A stretch of DNA of 64,000 nucleotides from a virus, in IMG/VR virus record IMGVR_UViG_3300036770_004143, positions 186,001 through 250,000 of that record; one strand, written 5' to 3'. A model generated the notes under the pieces. The model was not told the DNA's origin, searched no databases, and saw only the letters and a list, made by a program, of their open reading frames with translations. Shown one piece after another: positions 15,945-23,918 of the stretch. Position numbers and translations under genes: made by a program. The number at the start of each line of letters is the position of its first letter. Position 1 is the stretch's first letter.

Positions 15945-15980
15945 AAGAAGGCTACTTAAAAATCTCCAAGTAGCCTTCTT
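15945..15980. terminator. 13-bp hairpin before array B
   Basis: Perfect 13-bp stem (15945-15957 with 15968-15980) and 10-nt loop between the stop of the gene at 15986 and array B. It probably ends the upstream operon or protects its 3' end. Confidence 0.6.
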
Positions 15981-15985
15981 TGTTA

Positions 15986-16372
15986 TTAGTCAATAACCCT
16001 TTTCTTCATATTCTCCAAAGGATCAAACCTTGTCTGGATTCCAGCATAGTATTTGCCTGGTGGAACAATAGTGTGTCTGTGGTCTTTTTTAGGCGTAATA
16101 ACAGCCGTATCCATAGAAACACCAGATCCTAATAGTTCTGACTGTAATGAGTGGTTTAGAATACACTCATCATGAGCCTCAATAAGAAATCCCCCATCTG
16201 GGTATTCATAAATGTCATAGTTACCAAATAAGGCATGGAAACTACCTGACCTTTCTGATGCAGCAATAAATTGCTTTTGCACCTTTTTAACATCACTAGG
16301 GAGTTCAGTTAATCCAAAGAACTGGACATCACCTTGGTGGAAAGAAATGTTGGAAAAATTTAATTTACTCAT
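15986..16372 (-). CDS. Conserved phage protein paired with DUF6745
   Basis: 128 residues: GDVQFFGLTELPSDVKKVQK, SGSFHALFGNYDIYEYPDGG, EAHDECILNH, then HTIVPPGKYYAGIQTRFDPL. This matches a family usually located beside DUF6745 genes, ending in a (P)PGxYxxxIQxxxDP motif. The partner follows upstream here (16398). Function unknown. Confidence 0.6.
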   Translation of the reverse strand: MSKLNFSNISFHQGDVQFFGLTELPSDVKKVQKQFIAASERSGSFHALFGNYDIYEYPDGGFLIEAHDECILNHSLQSELLGSGVSMDTAVITPKKDHRHTIVPPGKYYAGIQTRFDPLENMKKRVID

Positions 16373-16397
16373 TTTTTTGTTATTTTAAGTTTAAAAT

Positions 16398-17357
16398 TTA
16401 GTTGGCAGAATACCACGTGTAATCAACAGAACCAGGAACATTACTTGGTCTATGCCATTTGGCACACTCAATAGCATCAGTGAATGTTGGACATGTATCA
16501 ATTAGATACACAGATTTAGTGCTAGGACAAGTGAACTCAATCCAGGCATAAGGTTGGTCAAACTCACCTTTGCTGTTCTGTAAGAAAGGATATGTGCTTT
16601 TTGTTTTGTATATCCTTATAGTTTCAGCATAACCATTTTTGTGGGTCACATTTTTCTCATCAACAGTAATTGCATCTAGCATTTCCAATAATCCCTCGTT
16701 TCCAAAATTCTCTTTTATAATAGTGATGATGGCTGCTTTAATATCCTCATTACTCTCATTGTGGAAACGTATCTTTGCATTAATTAATGCATCACAATCC
16801 TTGAATATCTCCTCCTCAATAAACCTGCCATTCACATAGTGCTGACCATACCCATCAGCAAACTCAATAGCATACCCTGTTGTGCAATGCAAGTCATTGT
16901 TTTCATTTCTTGCAATCTTTTTTGGGTATTTTGATACCAAGCAAACCTCATCCATTTGGATTTGAGCATAAGAGTTTTCAACACACTCTAGGATTAGATT
17001 AAAATCCTCTCTGTATTCATCAAGGAAGTCAAAGTTGTCCATAAAGTAGCCATAGAATGACAACCAAGGAATATCTTCTGCATTGATATATACAGAGAAT
17101 GGTTCATATTCAATGTTATCACCTGTATTACCCTTTAACCTGTTAATTTCTAATTGACAGGCCATTGGGCTATCTAATAGAACCACTCTTGGTTCTTCAA
17201 GGCCACAAAATTTGTATAACTTTTTCATAGCTATCTCTGTCTTTTCAACATTATGGTTTTTATAAAACTCATAGTTGAATATTTTGCTCAGCCAGGCATC
17301 TCTGTGGATGTCTAGCTTAGCTTCCTGTTCTGGGGTTAGACTCTCAATTTTTTGCAT
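16398..17357 (-). CDS. DUF6745 protein
   Basis: 319 residues from the ATG at 17357. LTPEQEAKLDIHRDAW opens the domain; later come VVLLDSPMAC, VCLVSKYPKKIARNENNDLH, TTGYAIEFADGYGQHYVNGR and a C-terminal FTCPSTKSVYLIDTCP. This series is the DUF6745 pattern, known in many bacteria and phages, often near leucine-rich-repeat genes, of unknown function. LRR genes are abundant in this window. An extra 19-residue N-terminal extension to 17414 would overlap the next gene. Confidence 0.75.
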   Translation of the reverse strand: MQKIESLTPEQEAKLDIHRDAWLSKIFNYEFYKNHNVEKTEIAMKKLYKFCGLEEPRVVLLDSPMACQLEINRLKGNTGDNIEYEPFSVYINAEDIPWLSFYGYFMDNFDFLDEYREDFNLILECVENSYAQIQMDEVCLVSKYPKKIARNENNDLHCTTGYAIEFADGYGQHYVNGRFIEEEIFKDCDALINAKIRFHNESNEDIKAAIITIIKENFGNEGLLEMLDAITVDEKNVTHKNGYAETIRIYKTKSTYPFLQNSKGEFDQPYAWIEFTCPSTKSVYLIDTCPTFTDAIECAKWHRPSNVPGSVDYTWYSAN

Positions 17358-17404
17358 CTTTCTATTTTTAAGTTTTAACAAATGTAATATATTTTTTTCA
17401 CAAT

Positions 17405-17665
17405 TCAAAACCATATTTTAATTAAAAACCCCCACTTTTGAATTAATTTTATTGTAGATAAAACCAATTTTGTTTTTGAAAAAGTTTCAGCATCTGTGCT
17501 AGTTTCAAACAACTTGCCAAATGTTAAGATAACAGTATCGCGCATTTCTTTTTTTTCAATGCCCTTATCTGGACCAGAAAAAACCATTGAACTAACTTCT
17601 TCAATTTGAATGATTTGCACTTGAAACCAAGTACCTGACTTTATTACTTTTGTGGTGATTTCCAT
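17405..17665 (-). CDS. Unknown 86-residue protein
   Basis: No family recognised; beta-rich N-terminus (TKVIKSGTWFQVQIIQIEEV) and an aromatic C-terminus. A well-formed Bacteroidota promoter lies just upstream. Confidence 0.6.
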   Translation of the reverse strand: MEITTKVIKSGTWFQVQIIQIEEVSSMVFSGPDKGIEKKEMRDTVILTFGKLFETSTDAETFSKTKLVLSTIKLIQKWGFLIKIWF

Positions 17666-17686
17666 TGTGTTTGTTTTTTGTTAATG

Positions 17687-17717
17687 CAAAGATAATCTTT
17701 AATCTTGAATAAACAAA
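17687..17717 (-). promoter_or_regulatory. Bacteroidota-type promoter (TTTG-N19-TATCTTTG)
   Basis: -33 TTTG at 17714-17717 and -7 TATCTTTG at 17687-17694, 21 nt before the ATG at 17665. Confidence 0.75.
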
Positions 17718-17734
17718 CACTATGAATAAGTTTT

Positions 17735-17995
17735 TCATTTTATTTTATAATAATCTTCTAGGAAAGAATGTAATCCCTCAATTGTCCTGGGAATTTCCAC
17801 GTTTGTTTCTTTTGTTCCAAAATCTATGTCAAAAATATAGAAATGAATCCACTCCCAGCCAATGTTTCCATACTCTTTCAATATGGTTTCTTCAAACGAT
17901 TTAAAGAACACATCCCATATTGCAGGTTGATCCTCTTTCTCTGAATGGAATTTCTTAAAGTTATCCATTATAATCTTGAACTTATCTAAAGTCAT
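17735..17995 (-). CDS. Unknown 86-residue protein
   Basis: FKKFHSEKEDQPAIWDVFFK and a C-terminal IPRTIEGLHSFLEDYYK block. Short acidic-aromatic phage protein; function unknown. It follows the capsid-signal-like gene at 18002 by 6 nt. Confidence 0.6.
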   Translation of the reverse strand: MTLDKFKIIMDNFKKFHSEKEDQPAIWDVFFKSFEETILKEYGNIGWEWIHFYIFDIDFGTKETNVEIPRTIEGLHSFLEDYYKIK

Positions 17996-18001
17996 TTGTT
18001 A

Positions 18002-18475
18002 TTACTTTTTATATGTTAATATCAAAATATAATCTTCATAATCCCATGACCTATGAATGTAATAATCACTATCAATTAACTTATAACCAAATTCTAATCC
18101 TAAATTTTTTGCTCTTTTATTCACAAAATCTTTGATAATTTCTTCTTCAGTTTTGCCTTTATATTGTGTTTGCTTTTTAAAGCCCTTCCAACATAAACTA
18201 GAAAACCCCTCATAGTATTTAAAAGTATTATCATTAATATACTGGATATATGTTTGATGTTCATAACCATCATAGTGATCAGGTTCTAACAATAAATCAT
18301 AATCTGGTTCATCAGATAATTCTTCTTTAATATCTTCATCAGAAATATTCTTTAAATACTGGTCTATTAAGTCTCTCCTTAATGCATCAGCAAAAGAACC
18401 TTCTGGTAAACAATTAGTTTGTTCATTTAAATAACCCTTTATTGTAGTCTTAATGGAATCTCTCAAATCATTCAT
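18002..18475 (-). CDS. Protein with capsid-targeting-like N-terminus, 157 aa
   Basis: Starts MNDLRDSIKTTIKGYLNE, the L-R-x2-I-x2-T-I-x2-(Y/F)-(L/V)-N-E segment shared by five proteins in the window. The rest is acidic and unrecognised (EPDYDLLLEPDHYDGYEHQT; SWDYEDYILILTYKK). If the T4 analogy holds, cleavage after Glu18 by a prohead protease would release the mature internal protein. Confidence 0.65.
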   Translation of the reverse strand: MNDLRDSIKTTIKGYLNEQTNCLPEGSFADALRRDLIDQYLKNISDEDIKEELSDEPDYDLLLEPDHYDGYEHQTYIQYINDNTFKYYEGFSSLCWKGFKKQTQYKGKTEEEIIKDFVNKRAKNLGLEFGYKLIDSDYYIHRSWDYEDYILILTYKK

Positions 18476-18480
18476 GGGTA

Positions 18481-19014
18481 TTATTTTTTGTTACGAAGCA
18501 AAGATAATAAAAATTTATACAATTCTCTACTGTTTGTGATATATTTTAATTCTTCATCATTATATTCATCACCAACCAATCTTCTTTTAATAACAACTAA
18601 CTCATCATCACCTAGGTATAAGAATGTCCCAGTGAAATCATCATCTTTTTTGAGATTCCAGACATAACCCCCACCCCAATCTGCATTATTTGTGAATGGT
18701 TTTTTATCTAAATGATTGCTAATAACTCTCTTTAATTTGGATGTGTTCTGAAAAATATCTTCATCCTCTTCAAATTCATCAAATAATAACTTATTGCCAT
18801 TTACATCAAATGTATTGTTGTCATCACTAAACAACCATTCTTCTAAATCTGGATTAATGTCACCATCACTATATTGTTCTAAATATGTCTTTTCATCAGG
18901 GGTTAGGCTTTCTTTCCCATTCTGACTAACCTTATCTAATATTTTATTAACATTCTCCTCATTCTCATTCACAAAGTCTTTTATAGTGGCTTCTATAAGT
19001 TTTCTTAATTTCAT
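18481..19014 (-). CDS. Protein with capsid-targeting-like N-terminus, 177 aa
   Basis: Starts MKLRKLIEATIKDFVNE. The remainder contains GKESLTPDEKTYLEQYSDGD, NADWGGGYVWNLKKDDDFTG and a C-terminal SRELYKFLLSLLRNKK. No family recognised. It lies 5 nt upstream of the gene at 18002, which carries the same N-terminal segment. Confidence 0.65.
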   Translation of the reverse strand: MKLRKLIEATIKDFVNENEENVNKILDKVSQNGKESLTPDEKTYLEQYSDGDINPDLEEWLFSDDNNTFDVNGNKLLFDEFEEDEDIFQNTSKLKRVISNHLDKKPFTNNADWGGGYVWNLKKDDDFTGTFLYLGDDELVVIKRRLVGDEYNDEELKYITNSRELYKFLLSLLRNKK

Positions 19015-19032
19015 ATTTTATTAATATTTAAT

Positions 19033-19371
19033 CTAATCATTATAAAATTTATTTAAAATTTCATCTTCAACTTTTTCCCAATTATTATTATAATATTGTT
19101 CTGTTTCATCATCCATAAAATAAGTAGGTTCAAATTCGTGTTCTTCGCTCCTACCAGTGCCAAATTGATTTAAAATACCTTCAATTTCAATTAATTTACC
19201 ATCAATAGTAATTTGATAATTGACATAAAATTTATCTGATCCTGTAATTTCAATATCCAAATTTTCTTTTCTTAATGGTTCATTATTTATTAATTTCCAT
19301 TTTAATGGTGCTTTTTGTTTTTCCTTTTCTTCAAGGAATACAAATATTTTTTTAAATTGTTCTTTTTCCAT
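19033..19371 (-). CDS. Hybrid protein with the N-cap of the LRR family
   Basis: 112 residues. The first 40 (MEKEQFKKIFVFLEEKEKQK, then PLKWKLINNEPLRKENLDIE) are the N-terminal cap of the 13 leucine-rich-repeat proteins at 36-48 kb. The remainder (YQITIDGKLIEIEG, EFEPTYFMDDETEQYYNNNW) contains no leucine-rich repeat. It looks like a domain swap that kept the cap and replaced the repeats. Function unknown. Confidence 0.65.
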   Translation of the reverse strand: MEKEQFKKIFVFLEEKEKQKAPLKWKLINNEPLRKENLDIEITGSDKFYVNYQITIDGKLIEIEGILNQFGTGRSEEHEFEPTYFMDDETEQYYNNNWEKVEDEILNKFYND

Positions 19372-19391
19372 TATCTAAATATTTTTATTAT

Positions 19392-19398
19392 ATAAATA
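19392..19398 (-). promoter_or_regulatory. TATTTAT element before the gene at 19033
   Basis: TATATTTATATAATAAA on the coding strand, about 20 nt before the ATG; putative late-promoter class. Confidence 0.35.
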
Positions 19399-19407
19399 TA
19401 ATAATCA

Positions 19408-20325
19408 TTACTTTTTCAAACTTTGGAAAATATGTGCAATCACATCCACTGTCCAACCATTGCCCAACATTTTGTATCTATGTGAATCCAATAAACCAAC
19501 ATTTGTATAGTTATCCGGAACAGTTTGCAACCTCTCACATTCCAAAGGTGTTGGTATTCTCAAATAATCATCAGAAAACTTTATGTTTGTTGATCCTGAA
19601 TTTGATATCCCATGCCCAGATGTTGTCAATGTCTTTGACTTCCTTTCTGGTGGTCTAATATTGCCCCTAGATTTCTTATATGATAATGTCCCCTCTTTCT
19701 TCTTATAGAACCTCTCTGTGATGTTATATTTTTCATCCACCTTATCCTCCATAATATCCTTCAAGCACAATCCTAGGTCATCTGGTTGGCTTATTTGACC
19801 AATATTTGTCCAATATAATCTCTTCCTATCCTGGGCTGAAACAAGGTTTGAATTTATCATCACAGGCTCAACTCCCAATGTGTCACTTATGATTTTTTTC
19901 CAATAATCTTTCATCATAACATTTTCAAGAAGAAAATATTTGGGTTTTAATTCCTTCAATAATCTAACATATTCCCAAAACAAATAGGATTCACCCTCAA
20001 ACTCATATCCTTGCTCTTTTAATTCAAGATATGAATCCAATGATAATATATCCCTCTGATCCTTTGTTGACATACCTTTCATCTTTCCAGCAAATGAAAA
20101 AGATTGACAAGGTGAACCCCCCATTATCAAATCAATTTGGGGTAAATCACTTGCCTTAATCTTTGATACATCTCCCAACTGGATTGTGTTTGGGAAGTTA
20201 TGTTGTGTAACCTTTATTGAATTCTTTTCAATCTCTGATGCAAAATATTTATCATATTCAACACCAACACGATTTAAGGCAATCTGCCCGCAACTCATTC
20301 CATCAAATAAACTTAATACATTCAT
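19408..20325 (-). CDS. DNA (cytosine-5) methyltransferase
   Basis: 305 residues with the C5-methyltransferase motifs in order: FDGMSCGQIAL (I), GGSPCQSFSFAG (IV, catalytic Cys), FLLENV (VI), SAQDRKRLYW (VIII), the short target region with TLTTSGHGISNSGS, and GNGWTVDVIAHIF (X). It methylates cytosine in a specific site with S-adenosylmethionine. The target region is short, typical of phage enzymes. No partner restriction enzyme is seen, so protection against host restriction is the likely role. The gene starts 15 nt before tRNA-Lys. Confidence 0.93.
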   Translation of the reverse strand: MNVLSLFDGMSCGQIALNRVGVEYDKYFASEIEKNSIKVTQHNFPNTIQLGDVSKIKASDLPQIDLIMGGSPCQSFSFAGKMKGMSTKDQRDILSLDSYLELKEQGYEFEGESYLFWEYVRLLKELKPKYFLLENVMMKDYWKKIISDTLGVEPVMINSNLVSAQDRKRLYWTNIGQISQPDDLGLCLKDIMEDKVDEKYNITERFYKKKEGTLSYKKSRGNIRPPERKSKTLTTSGHGISNSGSTNIKFSDDYLRIPTPLECERLQTVPDNYTNVGLLDSHRYKMLGNGWTVDVIAHIFQSLKK

Positions 20326-20340
20326 AGTTGTTTTGTTTGT

Positions 20341-20413
20341 AATCCTGGTTGGATTTGAACCAACGATCCCCTAATTAAAAGTTAGGTGCTTTAAACCACT
20401 AAGCTACAGGATT
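20341..20413 (-). tRNA. tRNA-Lys (UUU)
   Basis: Complete cloverleaf: 7-bp acceptor AATCCTG/CAGGATT, anticodon loop CTTTTAA, T arm GTTGG-TTCAAAT-CCAAC. No CCA is encoded. Confidence 0.95.
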
Positions 20414-20424
20414 ATTAAAAATTG

Positions 20425-20496
20425 TTACCACAACTGGATTTGAACCAATACTAACAGAATCAAAATCTGTGGTGCTACCTTTACACCATGTGGCAA
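20425..20496 (-). tRNA. tRNA-Gln (UUG)
   Basis: Acceptor TTGCCAC/GTGGTAA with one G-U pair, anticodon stem ACAGA/TCTGT around TTTTGAT, T loop TTCAAAT. Confidence 0.93.
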
Positions 20497-20499
20497 TTT

Positions 20500-20705
20500 A
20501 AAAAGAAATAAGTTTTTTGTCCCCGTTGAACATCATGATCCAGTTTTACCTGGATGGTTGGATTTTCCTAGTTGCTACCAAATTGGCCACAGTAGCCCAT
20601 AGTTATATCAAACTCTCGGTCACTTGCTAATATATCGCGAATCAAGCAAGTTAAACCTTACATATACCCTGGGGTTTCACCAGAGTCATCACTTATTTTC
20701 ATCTT
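20500..20705 (-). other. Structured segment between tRNA-Gln and tRNA-Cys
   Basis: About 200 nt without an ORF or recognisable tRNA. On the minus strand it holds at least three strong hairpins: ACTCTGG/CCAGGGT with a 7-nt loop, ACTTGCT/AGCAAGT, and ATCCAG/CTGGAT. It could be a non-coding RNA or tRNA remnants. No known RNA family is recognised. Confidence 0.4.
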
Positions 20706-20709
20706 TTGA

Positions 20710-20778
20710 GGTTAGTGTTAGAATTGTACTAACTCTATGAGATTTGCAGTCTCACTGGTCTCCATGACCAAACTAACC
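20710..20778 (-). tRNA. tRNA-Cys (GCA)
   Basis: 69 nt; perfect acceptor GGTTAGT/ACTAACC, anticodon stem TGAGA/TCTCA around CTGCAAA, T stem GTTAG/CTAAC with loop TACAATT (the usual TTC is replaced by TAC). Confidence 0.85.
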
Positions 20779-20783
20779 ATAAT

Positions 20784-20862
20784 TGGGTGTTTGATGGGAT
20801 TCGAACCCACATTTAATATGAGTCACAATCATACCCCAAAGGCCAATACGGGTTCCAAACAC
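20784..20862 (-). tRNA. tRNA-His (GUG) with encoded CCA
   Basis: Extra 5' G pairs with C73, as expected for tRNA-His; the anticodon loop TTGTGAC gives GTG; CCA at the 3' end (20784-20786) is in the gene. It is the only tRNA here with an encoded CCA. Confidence 0.88.
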
Positions 20863-20864
20863 AG

Positions 20865-20935
20865 TGGTCTTATAGGGATTTGAACCCCAACTTCAGCATC
20901 CGTAGTGCTGTGTGCTGTCATTACACAATAAGACC
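20865..20935 (-). tRNA. tRNA-Arg (ACG)
   Basis: Acceptor GGTCTTA/TAAGACC, anticodon stem CAGCA/TGCTG around CTACGGA, T loop TTCAAAT. Confidence 0.9.
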
Positions 20936-21029
20936 AAAATCAATCAAGCATTCTACTCCCAGCCCCGAGGAATTGTATCTAACTTAGCCCATCTCACCGC
21001 TGTGTGGGTACTTGACCTTTTGTATTTTC
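20936..21029 (-). other. Structured 3' segment after the adenine methyltransferase
   Basis: No ORF. A CAAGTA...TGCTTG closing helix and a CCCA...TGGG hairpin are visible on the minus strand. It may be a tRNA remnant or 3' UTR structure. Confidence 0.3.
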
Positions 21030-21818
21030 CTAATTCAATTCAGGTATTTGTTCTTTTAAATACTTATAAATCTTCCAAGTTTGAATTTTAGGTGAAGAAA
21101 TAAATGGATATAAATTCTTCCAGTCTGTCTTTTTCATCACATCTAAAACTCTTTCTTGGTATGTTTTATTGTTTATAATCACATAATTTTCCTGACAAAA
21201 TGTTCCTATTTCCTTCACTTCTTTTCCAATACTTGCCCCATATGTATTCATAGCAAAATCAAAAGTTTCAGGTTTTTTATATGTTCCACCTCTTCTATAT
21301 TCACCAACAAATACATCATTTAACTTGTAATCTATTGCTTTTTTGTTAATCCCATTTTTAGGCCTTTGGTACACATTAAAACAACATAATAATTCAATAC
21401 CACTATATTTAATTAAAGGCAACACTTCTGAATGGATTAAATCAAACTCATACATTTGTTGATTATTGTTATATTGACTAACAGGTAATATAAAAGCAAT
21501 ATAATCACCCATTTTAGCTGCTTGTTTATAAAAAGCAACACTCAAAGTATTCCTTGTCCCAAATGGGGGGTTTCCAATAAACAACCTACCTTTCTTATAA
21601 GGTAGTTCAAGTTTTAGAAAATCTTGTTTAATAATACTTTTATGTTCAGGCTCTAAATCATAAGCAATGCAATTGGGTATCTGTAAACTAAAACTACCTC
21701 CACCAGCAGCTGGTTCAATTGTTTCAGTTATTTCAAATCCTAGATTATTTACAACATCAATACAATATTTTGCAAGTTCTTTTGGTGTATAATATTTGTC
21801 TAAATTTATTTTTGACAT
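21030..21818 (-). CDS. N6-adenine DNA methyltransferase
   Basis: 262 residues. Motif X-like DKYYTPKELAKYC at the start, motif I EPAAGGGSF near residue 37, AYDLEP (motif II) and IGNPPFGTRN (motif IV, catalytic NPPF) near residue 82, then FILPVSQYNN. It transfers methyl groups to adenine N6 in DNA. With the cytosine enzyme nearby, the phage can modify both bases, presumably to evade host restriction. Confidence 0.9.
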   Translation of the reverse strand: MSKINLDKYYTPKELAKYCIDVVNNLGFEITETIEPAAGGGSFSLQIPNCIAYDLEPEHKSIIKQDFLKLELPYKKGRLFIGNPPFGTRNTLSVAFYKQAAKMGDYIAFILPVSQYNNNQQMYEFDLIHSEVLPLIKYSGIELLCCFNVYQRPKNGINKKAIDYKLNDVFVGEYRRGGTYKKPETFDFAMNTYGASIGKEVKEIGTFCQENYVIINNKTYQERVLDVMKKTDWKNLYPFISSPKIQTWKIYKYLKEQIPELN

Positions 21819-21845
21819 GATTGTTTTTTTTTAAAAGTAAAACAG

Positions 21846-21904
21846 AAAGTGTGGGATTCAAACACCGCACATGATACCGACCATGATACCAACCATGATA
21901 CTTT
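21846..21904 (-). other. Short tRNA-like sequence with GTATCATG repeats
   Basis: 59 nt with a T-arm-like GTGTTTGAATCCC, weakly paired ends (AAAGTAT/ACACTTT) and three copies of (A/G)GTATCATG where D and anticodon arms should be. No anticodon arm can be folded. Probably a decayed or reduced tRNA. Confidence 0.4.
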
Positions 21905-21913
21905 TATCTTTTG

Positions 21914-21975
21914 CGTAGGTGGAAGATTCAAACCATACATGATACCATACATGATACCAATTACACCACACCTAC
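21914..21975 (-). other. Short tRNA-like sequence with GGTATCATG repeats
   Basis: 62 nt with a perfect acceptor GTAGGTG/CACCTAC, a D-arm-like GTGTAATTGGTATCA and TTTGAATCTTC, but only two GGTATCATG copies in place of the anticodon arm. Confidence 0.45.
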
Positions 21976-21982
21976 TTTAAAA

Positions 21983-22234
21983 TCACTTGGATTTTTTGCC
22001 ATCCAATTCTGTAAGTTTGTTTTCAAACTCTACAAGCCTTCTGTCAAATCTATTCTCAACCTCATCTATGATATTATAAATATCCCTGTGGAAGTTTGAA
22101 TTAGCATGTTGTTTGTCTTTTAATTCATCTGTGATTGCGTTCACTTTGGCTTTAAGATAAATAACACCAGTAAATGACCAAAATAATGTTACGATAATTG
22201 TGGTGACAATTGCACCTAATGCAAATTCTATCAT
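21983..22234 (-). CDS. Small membrane protein with coiled coil, 83 aa
   Basis: One transmembrane segment (ALGAIVTTIIVTLFWSFTGV) followed by a charged coiled-coil tail (IIDEVENRFDRRLVEFENKL). Architecture is common for phage inner-membrane proteins. Its stop lies 8 nt from the short tRNA-like sequence. Confidence 0.65.
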   Translation of the reverse strand: MIEFALGAIVTTIIVTLFWSFTGVIYLKAKVNAITDELKDKQHANSNFHRDIYNIIDEVENRFDRRLVEFENKLTELDGKKSK

Positions 22235-22575
22235 AGTTCTGTTTTTAATTTACTTAAATCTTCATTTAATCTTCTAATAAATGATTCCTCACCATCATCA
22301 CCAGATACCAACCAATCAATCCTTTGTGCATAAATATATGCAATCTGTAAATGAGTTATTCCTTTTTTAAATTCTTCAATAACTTCATCTGGATATTTAT
22401 GCCAGAACATATCTTCTGGATACTTATTGAAATAATCATCATCAAAAGCACCCCAAGCACCATCTATAATTTCTTGTTCTGTTTTAACTCTACCATTATT
22501 TGCAATCAAATCTTCAATAGAATCAATCATATTCTTTATCTTAGATTGGTCATAGTCAAAAAATCCTCCAGACAT
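22231..22575 (-). CDS. MSGGxFDY-family protein
   Basis: 114 residues starting MSGGFFDYDQSKIKNMIDSI; ends AYIYAQRIDWLVSGDDGEES followed by FIRRL. Both blocks define a conserved small family in phages and bacteria, function unknown. The ATG at 22575 is chosen because the family begins with MSGG; the longer frame is noncoding upstream. A 4-nt overlap links it to the membrane gene at 21983. Confidence 0.8.
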   Translation of the reverse strand: MSGGFFDYDQSKIKNMIDSIEDLIANNGRVKTEQEIIDGAWGAFDDDYFNKYPEDMFWHKYPDEVIEEFKKGITHLQIAYIYAQRIDWLVSGDDGEESFIRRLNEDLSKLKTEL

Positions 22576-22601
22576 ATTTGTTGCTTTTTTTTGTTTAGTA
22601 A

Positions 22602-22727
22602 TTAGGATAGTATTTGAATTAATGCCCCTAGTAATGCAATCACACCAAATATATAAACAATCATTGGGTCTAATGGATAACACCCTTCAACCATTACTTG
22701 ATGTAGTTCTTTTAAAAATCTTTTCAT
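22602..22727 (-). CDS. Small membrane protein, 41 aa
   Basis: MKRFLKELHQVMVEGCYPLD followed by one transmembrane segment (MIVYIFGVIALLGALIQIL). It lies between tRNA-Tyr and the MSGG gene, same strand. No family recognised. Confidence 0.5.
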   Translation of the reverse strand: MKRFLKELHQVMVEGCYPLDPMIVYIFGVIALLGALIQILS

Positions 22728-22745
22728 TTTTTTGATTTTAGTTAG

Positions 22746-22828
22746 TGAGGGTAATAGGATTTGAACCTATTCAGACATAATCATTTGATTTACAGTCAAA
22801 CCCAGCTCTCCCACTCTGGCGTACCCCC
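22746..22828 (-). tRNA. tRNA-Tyr (GUA)
   Basis: Class II tRNA: acceptor GGGGGTA/TACCCTC, anticodon stem TTTGA/TCAAA around CTGTAAA, long variable arm, T loop TTCAAAT. Confidence 0.92.
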
Positions 22829-22845
22829 TAGTTTAAATTTGTTTG

Positions 22846-22917
22846 AGCCAATAGAGGGATTTGAACCCCCAACCCCATCTTTACAAAAGACGTGTTCTAC
22901 CGTTGAACTATATTGGC
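22846..22917 (-). tRNA. tRNA-Thr (UGU)
   Basis: Perfect acceptor GCCAATA/TATTGGC, anticodon stem CGTCT/AGATG around TTTGTAA, T loop TTCAAAT. Confidence 0.92.
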
Positions 22918-22921
22918 AATA

Positions 22922-23323
22922 TTACAATTTTATCTCGAACCTTTTCCGCATTTTATCAATTGCCTCGTCTGGCACATTGTGAACATTCTTCCCCCCATGC
23001 CTATTCTCAACAACTATGGAATAAACTCTATACCCATATTTTTCTGCTAACTCATAGTAGGGCTTCATTTCCCACTCTTGGGTGAATGTGTTAGATACAA
23101 CAATTCTATCAACATTATACCCAGAATTATCCACCTCCATCCACTTTCTAACTTCTTCTCTGCACCAAGCATGAGCCTCTTTCAATTTTGATGCATCAAA
23201 TTTATATTCACCATACTGCATAAAGTATCTATCTGCTTCAACCAATGATCCACCCAACTGGGCTGCCAATGTTGATTTACCTGAACCAGGTAGTCCTCTT
23301 AATAAGAAAAGTTCCTTTGCCAT
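22922..23323 (-). CDS. P-loop kinase, polynucleotide-kinase/N4BP2L1-like
   Basis: 133 residues. Walker A GLPGSGKST at residues 10-18, then a VEADRYFMQYGEYKFDASKL block, AHAWCREEV, a VVSNTFTQEWEMKPYYELA block and GYRVYSIVVE. This is the order seen in small kinases related to the 5'-kinase domain of polynucleotide kinase. A 5'-OH kinase activity on RNA or nucleotides is inferred. It sits next to tRNA-Thr, and an RNA ligase is encoded at 42.3 kb, so RNA end-healing is plausible. Confidence 0.75.
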   Translation of the reverse strand: MAKELFLLRGLPGSGKSTLAAQLGGSLVEADRYFMQYGEYKFDASKLKEAHAWCREEVRKWMEVDNSGYNVDRIVVSNTFTQEWEMKPYYELAEKYGYRVYSIVVENRHGGKNVHNVPDEAIDKMRKRFEIKL

Positions 23324-23337
23324 AATCTTCTTTTTAT

Positions 23338-23835
23338 TTAATAAACATTAAAAGGTAAGTTTGTGTTCAACACAGTATGACCTTCTTTTTTAACTTTTGA
23401 ACAAAAAGTTCTCAACATTTTAATAGCCTCTTCATTCTTTATTAAATCAACCATTGAAAGTCTCTTGCCACTTCCAGCATTAACAAAAGTCTGTATGGTA
23501 TATTTTGTTGTATCTCCATAAAGAATTCCCTTCTTTTCATCTTTCTTTATTGCTTGATTTGTTAACCAATTTTGGAACAAATCATCAACAACCCACTCCA
23601 ATTTATTACCATAACCTTCTATGCCTAGGCTATCACAATATTCTTCCATCTTTTTGAAAGCCTCTTTGGTTTTGGCTTCACCATCCCAAAGGTTGCAATC
23701 AGTACTCCCACCAGTTCCCCTATTTATACAATATCCAATTTTTTTGTTATCAAAAAAAATATCTGCTTGGAATGCATAAGTTTCTTCTGAAAACTTTGCA
23801 GAATATTTCACATTTTTTAACTTAATTCTTTCCAT
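23338..23835 (-). CDS. Unknown 165-residue protein
   Basis: IGYCINRGTGGSTDCNLWDG and LEWVVDDLFQNWLTNQAIKK are the most distinctive blocks. No family recognised; no membrane segment. It has its own Bacteroidota-type promoter. Confidence 0.6.
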   Translation of the reverse strand: MERIKLKNVKYSAKFSEETYAFQADIFFDNKKIGYCINRGTGGSTDCNLWDGEAKTKEAFKKMEEYCDSLGIEGYGNKLEWVVDDLFQNWLTNQAIKKDEKKGILYGDTTKYTIQTFVNAGSGKRLSMVDLIKNEEAIKMLRTFCSKVKKEGHTVLNTNLPFNVY

Positions 23836-23859
23836 TGTTCTTTTGGTTTGATTACCTCA

Positions 23860-23891
23860 CAAAGATAAACTAAAGTTTGCAGAAGTCCAAA
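23860..23891 (-). promoter_or_regulatory. Bacteroidota-type promoter (TTTG-N20-TATCTTTG)
   Basis: -33 TTTG at 23888-23891, -7 TATCTTTG at 23860-23867, 24 nt before the ATG at 23835. Confidence 0.75.
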
Positions 23892-23918
23892 TGTAATGAT
23901 TATTTTTTTTTCAATTAT

